From Bifidobacterium tibiigranuli (GTDB lineage Bacteria; Actinomycetota; Actinomycetes; Actinomycetales; Bifidobacteriaceae): a DNA stretch of 64,000 nucleotides. Shown piece after piece: positions 14,741-24,730 of this stretch. A model generated the notes under the pieces. The model was not told the origin of the DNA and did no database searches. It saw nothing but the letters and a program-made list of their open reading frames with translations. Both the position numbers and the translations under genes were made by a program. Every line of letters starts with the position of its first letter. Within the stretch, counting starts at the first letter, position 1. The stretch lies in the NCBI RefSeq assembly GCF_009371885.1, contig NZ_QLZA01000009.1:109590-173589 (forward strand), given 5' to 3'.

Positions 14741-16342
14741 TCATCGTGCGGAAATCGTGGCGTCTGACTGCTTCGTGTATTCCGCATTGAGCGCGAGCCA
14801 TAGCTCGACTCTGGTCTGGGGATCGTTGAGTGAGCGTCCCAGCGCCTGTTCGGCGTCGCTCAGCCGTTTGGCGAGCGTGTGGCGATGGATTCCCAAGAAT
14901 TTCGCTGTGCGGTCGTTGTTGCACAGCTGGGAGAGCCAGACCAGCACGGTGTGGCACAGTTCATCGGAGCGCTGCGCTAAGGCAATCGCCATTATGTGCG
15001 CAGCGTCCTCATCGATGGCTGATACTACAGAATTCGTTGCGTGCGCCTGCGGCATCTCATCAAAGAGCGCGATGCTTCCAGACTGTTCGTCGCCTTCGGT
15101 TGCGTGGAATGTCGTACGCATGGAGGTCGCTGTTTCGGCTCTGCTTGAAGCAATCAGCGCCTGACGCTGAGCCTCCTTCAGCCCTTGCCAATCGCAGACG
15201 CCTGAAATTCCGATGGCGACGGGGTATTTGCCTGACAGCACTTTCACCATGCGGCGATATGCCTGCGAGGACGTGACGATCCAGAGCGATGAATCTACTT
15301 GCCCAAAAATGCGGTCAGTATGTTTGCTCCCCGATCGACGAATTGGCGAGATTTCCGTTGCAATGGACCGCAGCTCTTTCGCAGAGCCATGAATAGTGAT
15401 GACGCGCAATGGTTCGCGGGGCATATCGCAATCCCACAACGTTCTCGTGAAATCGCTCAGCATTGCAGCATCGCCGTCGAAGGTTTTGCGCATCATGATG
15501 CTTCTCATCTGCTGGAGCGTCTCGTCTTGATCATGACGTCTGAACAGAGCTAGCCCGAACAGACTTGCTGCGAAAGTAATCAAAGTTTGGTCAAATTCGG
15601 TTGGTACCATGCGAGACCCCGCGACTAAAGTTCCCAATTCGGTGTCATCAGAAGACCGCAGTGGCACGATGCGCACATGGTCGCCCTCTACGCGCATGCT
15701 TTGAGGATTTCGTTCGTCACTGGCTCGTGCACCCATCGCAGTGAGCGCCCTGTCTCGCACGCTGAGATGCGAGGACTCTGCCACGGAGCCATACGGTGTG
15801 AACAAGACGCACCACCCACCGATGCTGGTGGCCAGATTGAGAGTCAACGCCCGTATTGGATCCTGCGAAGACGCCGCTTGCAAAAGATTGCGCATATCCG
15901 AATACGCTTGGCGAAGTTGGGCTTGCCGCTGTGATTCGACTCCGAGCGCCACAGCGTTCATAACCAGTGAGAACGGTACTTCGATAGGTATTTCCAAAAC
16001 AGGCAAGTCGCGGCTGCGCGCATAATCCAACAGAACCTGAGGAATGGTTTTGTGCAGCAAACGTGTGCCGAAAGCCAGCGCACACACGTGGGCGCTGGCT
16101 ATATTGTCGATGAAGACACGGGCCGCTTCGTCGACAGCACGAGCATTGGCGCGGGTGCGGCGCAGAATCATCGCTCCTGAGGCCACGATGATTTCGTCGC
16201 TTTGCGAGAACATCTGTGGGTTGATGAGCTCTGTTGGGTGCGACCAGAAGATCTCCCGGTTCATGGCCGCAGGGGATCCTTCGACGCGCAGCAGTAGGCC
16301 TAGACTCGTATCGTGCGCCAGATCGTTGACCGTCAAAGCCAT
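14741..16342 (-). CDS. PucR-family transcriptional regulator
   Basis: A 533-residue regulator. The N-terminal ~125 residues form the PucR ligand-sensing domain (VNDLAHDTSLGLLLRVEG...SDEIIVASG), the middle is GGDEF-like, and the C terminus carries the PucR helix-turn-helix (FLGIHRHTLAKRLSDAEQALG). The ATG at 16342 has GGAAGG nine bases upstream; an ATG 12 codons earlier has no ribosome site. It is divergent from the ABC importer/GabT operon. In Corynebacterium glutamicum the PucR-type GabR activates GABA-utilisation genes, so a similar role here is a reasonable inference. Confidence 0.85.
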   Translation of the reverse strand: MALTVNDLAHDTSLGLLLRVEGSPAAMNREIFWSHPTELINPQMFSQSDEIIVASGAMILRRTRANARAVDEAARVFIDNIASAHVCALAFGTRLLHKTIPQVLLDYARSRDLPVLEIPIEVPFSLVMNAVALGVESQRQAQLRQAYSDMRNLLQAASSQDPIRALTLNLATSIGGWCVLFTPYGSVAESSHLSVRDRALTAMGARASDERNPQSMRVEGDHVRIVPLRSSDDTELGTLVAGSRMVPTEFDQTLITFAASLFGLALFRRHDQDETLQQMRSIMMRKTFDGDAAMLSDFTRTLWDCDMPREPLRVITIHGSAKELRSIATEISPIRRSGSKHTDRIFGQVDSSLWIVTSSQAYRRMVKVLSGKYPVAIGISGVCDWQGLKEAQRQALIASSRAETATSMRTTFHATEGDEQSGSIALFDEMPQAHATNSVVSAIDEDAAHIMAIALAQRSDELCHTVLVWLSQLCNNDRTAKFLGIHRHTLAKRLSDAEQALGRSLNDPQTRVELWLALNAEYTKQSDATISAR

Positions 16343-16407
16343 AACATCCAACCTTCCGGTGGTTGTTCGTTCGTGCATCTACGCCGGTTCGTATCCAACT
16401 ACTGCGA

Positions 16408-16465
16408 CATATGCATTATGTCCAATACTGACATCATATGGCCATAATGTATATGAAATGCATAT
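16408..16465. promoter_or_regulatory. Divergent control region with ATATGCAT-type inverted repeats
   Basis: CATATGCATTATG (16408-16420) is matched, with one mismatch, by the inverted copy CATAATGTATATG (16443-16455), and ATATGCAT recurs inverted at 16458-16465. The site sits in the 425-bp gap between the PucR gene and the importer operon and is a candidate PucR binding region. The remainder to 16767 shows no gene. Confidence 0.45.
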
Positions 16466-16767
16466 CGCGTTTTACTGTGGTGAAACCCAATGTTTTCTAA
16501 GGTTTAAGGCGACTGAGTATGTGCCAGAGTGTGAGCTTCGTAACATGTTGAACATATAGGCAATACGTGGTCATAGCCCAATCGAAAAGACCGTGTAATC
16601 ATGGCGAAATCGAAAACGACCTTCCCGCAGCAAGGATATGGGTCATAGCAACGAGCAGCGCCCCGCATCCAGCGGCGGACCGGTTGGCAATGTCAAGTCG
16701 AGACCAAGGCAGCGTCAACTGGGCCGGACAACGCTACTCGACAGGCAACCAACAGGAGGACAATTCC

Positions 16768-17577
16768 ATGAAGAAGTTTGCCAGAACAGCGATTGCGGCC
16801 GTCACGGTCGCCATGCTCGCCTTCGCCGGCGCGTGCGGATCAGGTAGCGCCAGCAGTTCAAGCAGCAGCGGAAGCTCTGCTTCCAGCGCCGAAACAGTGA
16901 CGATCGGCACTTCGAATGATGCGCCGCTTGCCTATATAGACAAGAGCGGCAATCTCACCGGCATCGACGGCGATATCATGATGGCTATCGCGAAGGAGAA
17001 TGGGTGGAAGGTTAAGAACTCGGTCACCAGCTTCTCCACGCTTATCGCCAGCTTGAATACGAACAAAATCGACATCTCCAACGACGCCATGTTCATCACG
17101 CCAGTAAGGCAAAAGCAAGTCAATTTCTCCGAGCCGTTCTACGTGCTGCATGACGCTATCATCGTCAAGAAATCCGAGACTTCGGTGAAGGATTACGATC
17201 AGCTCAAAGGCAAGCCGTTGGGGACGGTCACCGGCACGGCATATGCCGATTTGCTCAATACGCTCTCTCCGGGCAAGGTCAAGCTGTTTGATTCCCAGGC
17301 GACTATGGTTCAGGCAATTGTGAACGGCGACATCTACGGGGCGATCACCGATCAGCCCGTTGCGGCTTACAGCCTCAAGCAGAATCCGAGCCTGCCCATC
17401 CGCGTCGTCAATCCTGAGACTCCGCATTTCAGCAACGATGTCGCCCCCTGCGTGCGCAAGGCCGACAAAGATCGGCTGGCGGCCATCAACTCCGGCTTGA
17501 AGAAAATCAAGGCGGATGGCACCTACGACAAGATCATGAAGAAATGGGACATGCCAGCCAGCTCCTTCATCAAGTAG
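16768..17577 (+). CDS. Amino-acid ABC transporter substrate-binding lipoprotein
   Basis: A 269-residue family 3 solute-binding protein. The signal peptide ends in a lipobox with Cys23 (FAGAC), followed by a Ser-rich linker. The mature part has the family signatures IDGDIMMAIAKE, FITPVRQKQVNFSEPFY and LKGKPLGTVTGTAYADLL. It captures a polar amino acid at the outer membrane face and hands it to the downstream permease. ATG 16768 has AGGAGGA eight bases upstream; longer in-frame extensions lack one. First gene of an operon running to at least 19162 and probably to 21773, giving GABA or a related omega-amino acid as the likely substrate by context. Confidence 0.88.
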   Translation: MKKFARTAIAAVTVAMLAFAGACGSGSASSSSSSGSSASSAETVTIGTSNDAPLAYIDKSGNLTGIDGDIMMAIAKENGWKVKNSVTSFSTLIASLNTNKIDISNDAMFITPVRQKQVNFSEPFYVLHDAIIVKKSETSVKDYDQLKGKPLGTVTGTAYADLLNTLSPGKVKLFDSQATMVQAIVNGDIYGAITDQPVAAYSLKQNPSLPIRVVNPETPHFSNDVAPCVRKADKDRLAAINSGLKKIKADGTYDKIMKKWDMPASSFIK

Positions 17578-17643
17578 CTTGGCCTCGTTTATGACCTCGT
17601 TACCGTTGCATTGTCCATGTCGTCGTGCTGAAAGGTAGATACG

Positions 17644-18289
17644 GTGGATTTCTTACGCAATACGCTGTCGATGATTCCGCTTCTGGCCTCGGGTATTCCG
17701 ATGGTGCTCAATCTGACTGTGTACTCTCTTATTCTGGCGGTTGTGGTCGGGTTGATCCTCTCCTTGGTTAGGATCGCGCATGTCCCGTTCCTTAACCAAG
17801 TGGTCGTGGTGATTGTCGAGTTCCTGCGCGGCACGCCGCTGCTGGTGCAGCTCGTCTATATCTATTACGTGTTCCCAGTGATAGGTATTCATATAGATCC
17901 GGTTGTCTCGGGCATCCTTGGTTTGGGCCTGAACTATGCGGCGTATGTTTCCGAAGTCTTTCGTTCGTCGATTAATTCGATTGATCGGGGGCAGATGGAG
18001 GCGGCGTTGTCCTTGGGGTATACGCCGCCGCGTGCGATGGCGAAGATCATTATTCCGCAGTCGCTGCGCGTTTCGGTGCCGCCGCTGGGCAATTATGCCA
18101 TTTCGATGGTCAAGGACACGGCGCTGACTTCGGTGATAGCCGTGACCGAGATCCTCAAGCAGGCCAATGTGCTTGCCTCGACCACGTTCCAGGTCACCGA
18201 GGCCTACACGGCGGCTGCGATTCTCTATCTCGTCATCAGCCTGCCGTTGTCGGGGCTGGTGAAGGTCGCCGAATGGAGGGTGAACCGCA

Positions 18290-18303
<14 letters not shown>
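17644..18303 (+). CDS. Amino-acid ABC transporter permease (HisMQ/GlnP type)
   Basis: A 219-residue inner-membrane permease with about five hydrophobic helices. It carries the N-terminal amino-acid permease pattern VEFLRGTPLLVQLVYIYYV and the EAA loop EAALSLGYTPPRAMAKIIIPQSLR, which contacts the ATPase. GTG start with GAAAGG upstream. Only one permease gene is present, so it likely acts as a homodimer. Its 3' end overlaps the ATPase gene by 14 bases. Confidence 0.88.
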
Positions 18304-19162
<859 letters not shown>

Positions 19163-19261
19163 GAGCCGGGACCTGGGCGGATTCCAGACGCTCGGACAGT
19201 GTGGCAAAAGCTCAATTTCCAACATAATTCAAACAGCGTAGCGATGCTACGGAAAGGCAGA

Positions 19262-20653
19262 ATGATAACGATGGCACAAGATACGGCAACGCTTGCTCGG
19301 CCAAGCGTGACGGCACTTAAGGACGTTCCCCAGATCGCGCGCAAGCTGGTGACTGAAATCCCCGGGCCGCGCTCGCGTGCGCTCATGGAGGAGCACAAGC
19401 AGTACGTGAGCGCTGGCGTGGGCGCAGCGATGCCGATATTTGCCGAAAGCGCGTCGGGGTCGGTGATCACCGATGTGGACGGTAACCGCTTCCTTGATCT
19501 GGCGGCGGGCATCGCGGTGACGGGCGTGGGCAATGCGGCGCCTGAAGTCGTTGATGCGGTGCAGAGCGAGGTCGCCAAGCTGACGCATACGAACTTCGCC
19601 ACGACGCCGTACGCCGGGTATGTCGAGGTGTGCAAGAAGCTGGCGGAGCATACGCCGGGCGACTTCGCCAAGAAAAGCGTGCTGCTCAATTCCGGCGCTG
19701 AAGCGGTGGAGAACGCGGTTAAGATCGCGCGGCGCTACACGGGCCGCCCGACCGTCATCGTGATGGACAATGCCTTCCACGGCCGCACGAATCTGACGAT
19801 GTCGATGACCACGAAGGCCTCCCCGTACAAGCGCGGCTTCGGGCCGTTCGCGCCGGATGTGGTCAGCGTGCCGTATTCCTACCCGCTGCGCGATAGTTTC
19901 GGGCAGGATGGCGTCGCCGCTGCGAAGGCGAGCATCAGGCGCATGGAGCTGCTAGTGGGTCACGAGGATATCGCGGCGATCATCGCCGAACCGGTGCAGG
20001 GCGAGGGCGGCTTCATCGTGCCGGCGGACGAGTTCCTCAAAACGCTGTGCGACTGGGCGCATGCGCATGGCGTTGTGTTCATCAGCGACGAGATTCAGTC
20101 CGGCTTCTGCCGCACTGGCAAGTGGTTTGCCTCCGAGTATTTCGGCGTGGAACCTGATCTCATCACCACGGCCAAGGCGCTGGGCGGTGGCCTGCCGATT
20201 TCGGCGGTGACCGGCCGCGCGGAGATTATGGACGCGGTGCAGCCCGGCGGCATCGGCGGTACCTACGGCGGCAATCCGGTCTCCTGTGCGGCTGCTTTGG
20301 CCGCCATCGGCATCATGGAAAGCGAAGATCTGCCCGCATGCGCCGCGCATATCGGCGACGTGTTCCTCAGCCGGTTCGGCTCCCTGCCGGAGCGCTTCGG
20401 CTGCGTGGCTGCTGTGCGCGGACTGGGCGCGATGCAGGCCATCGAATTCGTCAAGCCCGGCACGATGGAGCCGGACGCTGAGATCGTCGGGCGCATCGTC
20501 GACGCGGTGCGCGAGGCGGGGCTCATCATTCTCACTTGCGGCATCAACGGCAACGTGATTCGCCTGTTGCCGCCACTGGTGATCGGCGACGACGAGCTGG
20601 ATGAGGCGCTCGATGTGCTCGAAGCCGCCATCGCCGAGTGCAGCGCGCAATAG
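19262..20653 (+). CDS. gabT: 4-aminobutyrate-type class III aminotransferase
   Basis: A 463-residue PLP enzyme. The opening (TEIPGPRSRALME..YVSAGVG), NSGAEAVENAVKIAR, NAFHGRTNLTMSMTTK, AEPVQGEGGFIVP and DEIQSGFCRTGKWF match actinobacterial GabT; PLP Lys is K305 in TTAKALGGGLP. GabT moves the amino group of GABA to 2-oxoglutarate, giving succinic semialdehyde and glutamate. GGAAAGG lies four bases before the ATG at 19262 (a second ATG is at 19271). It lies 99 bp after an amino-acid importer and ahead of a beta-hydroxyacid dehydrogenase, which could reduce the semialdehyde. Other omega-amino acids such as beta-alanine or 5-aminovalerate remain possible. Confidence 0.85.
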   Translation: MITMAQDTATLARPSVTALKDVPQIARKLVTEIPGPRSRALMEEHKQYVSAGVGAAMPIFAESASGSVITDVDGNRFLDLAAGIAVTGVGNAAPEVVDAVQSEVAKLTHTNFATTPYAGYVEVCKKLAEHTPGDFAKKSVLLNSGAEAVENAVKIARRYTGRPTVIVMDNAFHGRTNLTMSMTTKASPYKRGFGPFAPDVVSVPYSYPLRDSFGQDGVAAAKASIRRMELLVGHEDIAAIIAEPVQGEGGFIVPADEFLKTLCDWAHAHGVVFISDEIQSGFCRTGKWFASEYFGVEPDLITTAKALGGGLPISAVTGRAEIMDAVQPGGIGGTYGGNPVSCAAALAAIGIMESEDLPACAAHIGDVFLSRFGSLPERFGCVAAVRGLGAMQAIEFVKPGTMEPDAEIVGRIVDAVREAGLIILTCGINGNVIRLLPPLVIGDDELDEALDVLEAAIAECSAQ

Positions 20654-20846
20654 GCGTAATCGCCTGATTGCATTCGTGACTGCTAGTCTGCGCGGCTTCC
20701 GGAAATCAGTATGGATGATTTCTGGGGGTCGCGCTTGTTTTTGGCATTTTGGGGTGTTGTTTTACGAATGTTTTGCGATAACGGCCGTAGCATGATGCAC
20801 CATGGTGCATAAGGCGTTCGACCACAATAATCGGAGGAATGAATAT

Positions 20847-21773
20847 ATGGGTGATGCAAAAGTTGATAAGGCTGCGGCGACTACAGAAGTCTCGGAGGCT
20901 ACGGAGGCCACGAAAGTCACGGTGCTGGGCACGGGCATCATGGGCGGGGGCATCGCGAAGACGCTTGCGGCAGCGGGATTCGCCGTCACGGCGTGGAACC
21001 GCACTCCGGCGCACGCCGAGCCGTTGCGCGAGTATGGCGTGAAAGTCGAGCCCGAGCTTGCCGATGCGCTCGCCGAGGCCGATGTGATTCTGGTGGTCGT
21101 ATATGACGCTGCCAGCGTGCTGGATGTGCTCGGGCGCGGCATCGGGGCGGCTCCCGCCGATGCGGTCTGGGTGCAGATGGCGACGATCGGCGTCGAAGGG
21201 GCGCATCATGTCGCGCAGCTTGCCGAGCAGCAGGGCGCGCATCTGGTCGAAACGATGATGATGGGCAGCAAGGATCAGGCTGAAAGTGGCGCGCTGACGC
21301 TGATTGCAGGCGGAAGCCAGGCGCTGTTCGGCCAGGCCGGCCCGGTGATGGACGCGATCTCCACCAAACTCGTGTACTGTGGCGAATCCGTCGGGTCGGG
21401 CAGCGTGGTGAAGCTCGCCTGCAACCTCTGGCTGGCGTGCATCACCTCCGCCGCCTGCCAGTCCGTTGAGCTGCTCAAGGGCGAAGGCGTCGACCCGCAG
21501 CTGTTCCTTGATGTCATCAGTGGCATGACGACCGACTCGCCATACGCGCACCTCAAGGGCGGCAAGGCCATCGCGGGCGATTTCTCTGCGCAATTCGAAG
21601 TCAACGCGCTGCTCAAGGATCTGGGCCTCGTCGGCGAGGTCATGGCCGGCAGCGGCTTCCGCACCGATCTGCTCGAACGCCAGCAGGCGCTTTACGATCA
21701 GGTGCGCGAGCAGGGCCACGGCCACGATGATGTCAGCGCGGTCGCACTGGCATTCGAGTCGCCGCGCGGGTGA
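20847..21773 (+). CDS. NAD(P)-dependent beta-hydroxyacid dehydrogenase, possible succinic semialdehyde reductase
   Basis: A 308-residue member of the 3-hydroxyisobutyrate dehydrogenase family. The Rossmann motif GTGIMGGGIAKTL lies ~16 residues into the core, the substrate-binding motif appears as MMGSKDQAESGALTLIAGG, and the catalytic-lysine helix is GSVVKLACNLW. Family members include glyoxylate/succinic semialdehyde reductases that form 4-hydroxybutyrate. Position after GabT makes that reaction the best guess, and no succinic semialdehyde dehydrogenase is present in the window. ATG 20847 has GGAGG nine bases upstream. An Ala/Glu/Thr-rich leader of ~18 residues precedes the Rossmann fold. 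Confidence 0.8.
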   Translation: MGDAKVDKAAATTEVSEATEATKVTVLGTGIMGGGIAKTLAAAGFAVTAWNRTPAHAEPLREYGVKVEPELADALAEADVILVVVYDAASVLDVLGRGIGAAPADAVWVQMATIGVEGAHHVAQLAEQQGAHLVETMMMGSKDQAESGALTLIAGGSQALFGQAGPVMDAISTKLVYCGESVGSGSVVKLACNLWLACITSAACQSVELLKGEGVDPQLFLDVISGMTTDSPYAHLKGGKAIAGDFSAQFEVNALLKDLGLVGEVMAGSGFRTDLLERQQALYDQVREQGHGHDDVSAVALAFESPRG

Positions 21774-21841
21774 GTCGGGCGGTGTGCGACGAGGAGCGGA
21801 AGGTGTGTCGCATTGGTGAAGGGCGTCGCGTGCATGTTCCA

Positions 21842-21955
21842 TGCCTCTTTTATGGCGCTCCTGCACGGTAAGAGTCACGAAAGAGGCATCGGATGCTCGT
21901 CACTGCTCCTTTCGTGGCGCTGAGCTGCAAAAGACACAAAAAGGGCAGTGCGCTC
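21842..21955. repeat. Dispersed double-hairpin repeat, copy A
   Basis: This 114-bp element matches 45040-45155 at about 80%. It folds as two consecutive hairpins: TGCCTCTTT (21842-21850) with AAAGAGGCA (21880-21888), then ACTGC..CCTTT with a complementary AAAAGGGCAGT. The loop between arms of hairpin 1 (CTCCTGCACGGTAAGAGTCAC region) is unchanged between copies. In hairpin 1 the U-A pair of copy A is C-G in copy B, a compensatory change. It lies after the dehydrogenase gene; the rest of the 516-bp gap to the TetR gene shows no gene. Confidence 0.75.
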
Positions 21956-22099
21956 CGTTGCGTCCTCGTGGGCAGCACGTCAGTAGTGCCTCGTACGCAA
22001 GGTAATCGGCATAAATGATGCATAGGGAGGGGCGGAGCCGTTTGGAATCGCTTGATGAATCCGCCAGCGGTTAAATCCGCCGAAGCGCTGTGTCCAAAT

Positions 22100-22111
22100 A
22101 ATTCATGAATT
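22100..22111. promoter_or_regulatory. Perfect palindrome AATTCATGAATT upstream of the TetR gene
   Basis: A 12-bp perfect palindrome about 180 bp before the TetR-type gene, in AT-rich non-coding DNA. It could be a regulator site; no second copy was noticed. Confidence 0.25.
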
Positions 22112-22289
22112 CGCGTGCACACACCAATCTGGCCGCACTATTGAGAACAGAGCGGCCTCGGCATGTCGGGGCAGACATGGTCATATCCTGTGATTATTGG
22201 CCGATGATTTGCTGAAATCGGCGAAAATACAGGCGAGACAGACCAGATTAGGCGCAGTCGGAGCAGGTAGAGAAAGCAGGTAGAGATCT

Positions 22290-22889
22290 TTGCCGAAGAT
22301 TGTTGATTACGACAAACGTCGTGAATGGATTATTGACGGATATCTGGGGTTGGTACAAAGCAATTTCCCCGGCCCCGCCACTTCGCGCAACCTCGCCAAG
22401 CATCTCGGTATTTCGAACAGCCTGCTGTGGCGGTACTTCGACGGTATGGATGACCTGCTCGCGCAGGTGTATCTGACGGTGGTGGAACGGACCAACCGAA
22501 GAATATCGGAATCGATTTCTCTGCGGCATGGCATGGATGCCGTCAAAGCCATGCTCGACGAGCTGTTGCCGCTGACCGACGAATCCCGCGTCGAATCCCA
22601 AGTGGTCGTCGCGTTCTGGGGCAGATCCGCGACGAGCCCGACGAATACGGCGTCGGTCGGCTTGACCGAAATGAACGTGTGGACGACGCTGATGGCGCGG
22701 CTGGTGGAGGATGCTGTGAACTTGGGGCAGATTCGTGTCAGCGAGAATGTCAGCATGTCCGATCTCGCCGAGCTGCTGGTGTCTTCGGCCACGTCGGTGC
22801 AGATCGAATATGCGATACGCCGTGACGCGAAAATTGTGAAGCGAAGAAGAGAGCTTATGACATCTTTCTTCCTGCCGGAAGTGGCCTAG
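22290..22889 (+). CDS. TetR-family transcriptional regulator
   Basis: A 199-residue repressor-like protein. Residues ~8-55 form the TetR helix-turn-helix (GPATSRNLAKHLGISNSLLWRYF), followed by an all-helical ligand domain. The start is a TTG with AGGTAG upstream; no ATG gives a better match to the family N terminus. It precedes the aminotransferase/permease/kinase/SDR genes and two palindromic sites (22983, 23093), which are its likely targets. Confidence 0.8.
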   Translation: MPKIVDYDKRREWIIDGYLGLVQSNFPGPATSRNLAKHLGISNSLLWRYFDGMDDLLAQVYLTVVERTNRRISESISLRHGMDAVKAMLDELLPLTDESRVESQVVVAFWGRSATSPTNTASVGLTEMNVWTTLMARLVEDAVNLGQIRVSENVSMSDLAELLVSSATSVQIEYAIRRDAKIVKRRRELMTSFFLPEVA

Positions 22890-22914
22890 CCGTCTTCCAT
22901 CTTTTGTGAATGGT

Positions 22915-22951
22915 GGTAAGGCCCCGAACTATTACAGTTCGGGGCCTTACC
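22915..22951. terminator. Hairpin terminator after the TetR gene
   Basis: The 16-bp arm at 22915-22930 (GGTAAGGCCCCGAACT) is the perfect complement of 22936-22951, with a 5-nt loop. There is no long T-tract, but the stem is very stable and immediately follows the stop codon. Confidence 0.75.
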
Positions 22952-23305
22952 GTATGTGGCACCGCTCCAGGGTATATTAATTAGCAATTGCTCATTTATT
23001 TTCGAGATGGTTACCGTAATATTCGGATAGTGTTAATTCTTTGTTTTCGCAAGGCGTTTTACGGACTTTTGCCGTTTCTATGAAACATTAGTGAGCAATT
23101 GCTCTTTTATATTTTTCATAACAGGCGCGAACCTCAGCGAAGTTCCGGTTCGCTGAACAGGGTGTGCGCCTTGGGAGTCCATGAGATTCCTACGTTGTGA
23201 CGGATTCGCCTTCGGGCGGCTTTTGCAGAGCAGGTGCCCAAGAGCACATGCACAGGAACGCCCGTTCAGTAACCAACCAACATACAAACATACAAAGGAT
23301 ATGAC
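22952..23305. promoter_or_regulatory. Control region with two AGCAATTGCT palindromes
   Basis: AGCAATTGCT occurs at 22983-22992 and, extended to GAGCAATTGCTC, at 23093-23104, 110 bp apart centre to centre. Both are perfect palindromes of a size typical for TetR dimers. Downstream, TCAGCGAA/TTCGCTGA (23134-23141/23149-23156) and a UUCG-looped CGCC/GGCG hairpin followed by TTTT (23207-23224) could structure the leader. The region feeds the aminotransferase operon. Confidence 0.5.
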
Positions 23306-24637
23306 ATGACAAACGCAAAGGATCTGTATCCCGGCTTCCTCACGCTTGACGATGCGCTGCATCTCGACGGCGAGACCGTGAAGAAGCTGCAGCTGCAGCA
23401 TATGAACCAGTATCGCATCCAGATGGGTCTTGAAGGCGGCCTGAGCTTTGACATCGTCAAGGCCGAAGGCTGCCACATCTGGGATGCCGAAGGCCATGAG
23501 CGGCTTGACTTCATCGGATGCGTGGGCGTGTATGTGCTGGGTCACAACAATCCGTTCATCGTCGATGGCGTGCTCAAGTACCTGAGTACGCATCCGCTGT
23601 CCATGGACCCGATGGCGCTCAAGCCCGTCACCGCGTCGTTCGCCAACAACATGGCCTTGGTCACGCCCGAACTTACGCGCACCATCGTCAATGGCGGCGG
23701 CGGCGCGGAGGCCGTCGAGGCGGCGCTGAAGATGTGCAGGATCGCGGCAGGCAGAACGCGCCCGGGCAAGACGAGGGTCGTCTCGACGCTCAACAGCTTC
23801 CACGGCAAGACGCTGGGCGCGGTGAGCGCCGGCGGCAAGGAGACCTGGCGCCGCTGGCAGCCGCAGGTTCCCGGCCATGTCTATGTGCCGTATGGCGATG
23901 CCGAGGCCGTTGAGGCCGAGTTCAAGAAGGGCGATGTCGCGGCGTTCATTGCCGAGCCCATCCAGGGCGAAGGCGGCATCGTCGTGCCGCCCGACGACTA
24001 CTTCTACACCATCCGCAAGCTGTGCGACGAGTATGGCGTGTATATGATACTCGACGAGGTGCAGGCTGGCTCCTGCCGCACCGGCTACATCTGGGCGCAT
24101 AAGTACTACGACGGCCTCGTTCCCGACGCGTTCACCTTCGCCAAGGGCATCTCGGATGGCCTGCTCCCTGTCTCGGGCGTGCAGGCGAAGGAAAGTCTCT
24201 ACATGGCCGCCTACGGTTCGAACGACAGCGCCATGATGCACACGGCGACGTATCAGGACAACAACATCTCCGCCGCTGTGGCGCTGCTGTCCCTGCAGTA
24301 CATGATCGAGAACGACGTGGCAGGCAAGATCCGCGAGCGCAGCACGTACATCTTCGACGGGCTGAGGAATATCCAGCGCGAGCATAGCGACATTCTCTCG
24401 GAGGTCAGGGGCCGCGGCTTCATGATCGGCCTGAAATTCGGCGTCGACGCCAACGGCGAAGGCTATGCGAATCGAGTCGGCGCGATTCTTGCGCAGAAGC
24501 ATTATGTGCAGACGATGACCTCCACGAACAACGACACGATTCTGCGCGTCTACCCGAACATCGCGACGACGCGCGAGGACTTCGACTGGTTCCTGGACGC
24601 GCTGGAGAAGTCGATCAGCGAGGTTCAGGCGGCGTGA
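23306..24637 (+). CDS. Class III aminotransferase, putrescine/ornithine-like
   Basis: A 443-residue PLP enzyme. DFIGCVGVYVLGHNNPF, STLNSFHGKTLGAVSAGG, AEPIQGEGGIVVPP, LDEVQAGSCRTGY and PLP Lys280 in FAKGISDG define the family. The usual NSGTEA motif reads NGGGGAEAVEAALK, an atypical glycine run near the cofactor phosphate site. It begins after AAAGGA. Neighbours are an APC permease, an APH-fold kinase and an SDR, so it may act on an imported di- or amino-alcohol amine. Exact substrate unknown; a phospholyase role is an alternative, given the kinase in the same operon. Confidence 0.8.
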   Translation: MTNAKDLYPGFLTLDDALHLDGETVKKLQLQHMNQYRIQMGLEGGLSFDIVKAEGCHIWDAEGHERLDFIGCVGVYVLGHNNPFIVDGVLKYLSTHPLSMDPMALKPVTASFANNMALVTPELTRTIVNGGGGAEAVEAALKMCRIAAGRTRPGKTRVVSTLNSFHGKTLGAVSAGGKETWRRWQPQVPGHVYVPYGDAEAVEAEFKKGDVAAFIAEPIQGEGGIVVPPDDYFYTIRKLCDEYGVYMILDEVQAGSCRTGYIWAHKYYDGLVPDAFTFAKGISDGLLPVSGVQAKESLYMAAYGSNDSAMMHTATYQDNNISAAVALLSLQYMIENDVAGKIRERSTYIFDGLRNIQREHSDILSEVRGRGFMIGLKFGVDANGEGYANRVGAILAQKHYVQTMTSTNNDTILRVYPNIATTREDFDWFLDALEKSISEVQAA

Positions 24638-24730
24638 CCCGCTGCGCGTGACCTACCCGGCATAAGCGCGGCAGCTGACTTCCGGCAGGGTCGGAAAAAC
24701 CATGAAAGCACGAAAGGGAAAGGCTCGGTT

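Noticed and set aside
23078..24502. 474-codon minus-strand frame
   Set aside because: Antisense of the aminotransferase at 23306-24637; His/Arg-rich composition is typical of a shadow frame.
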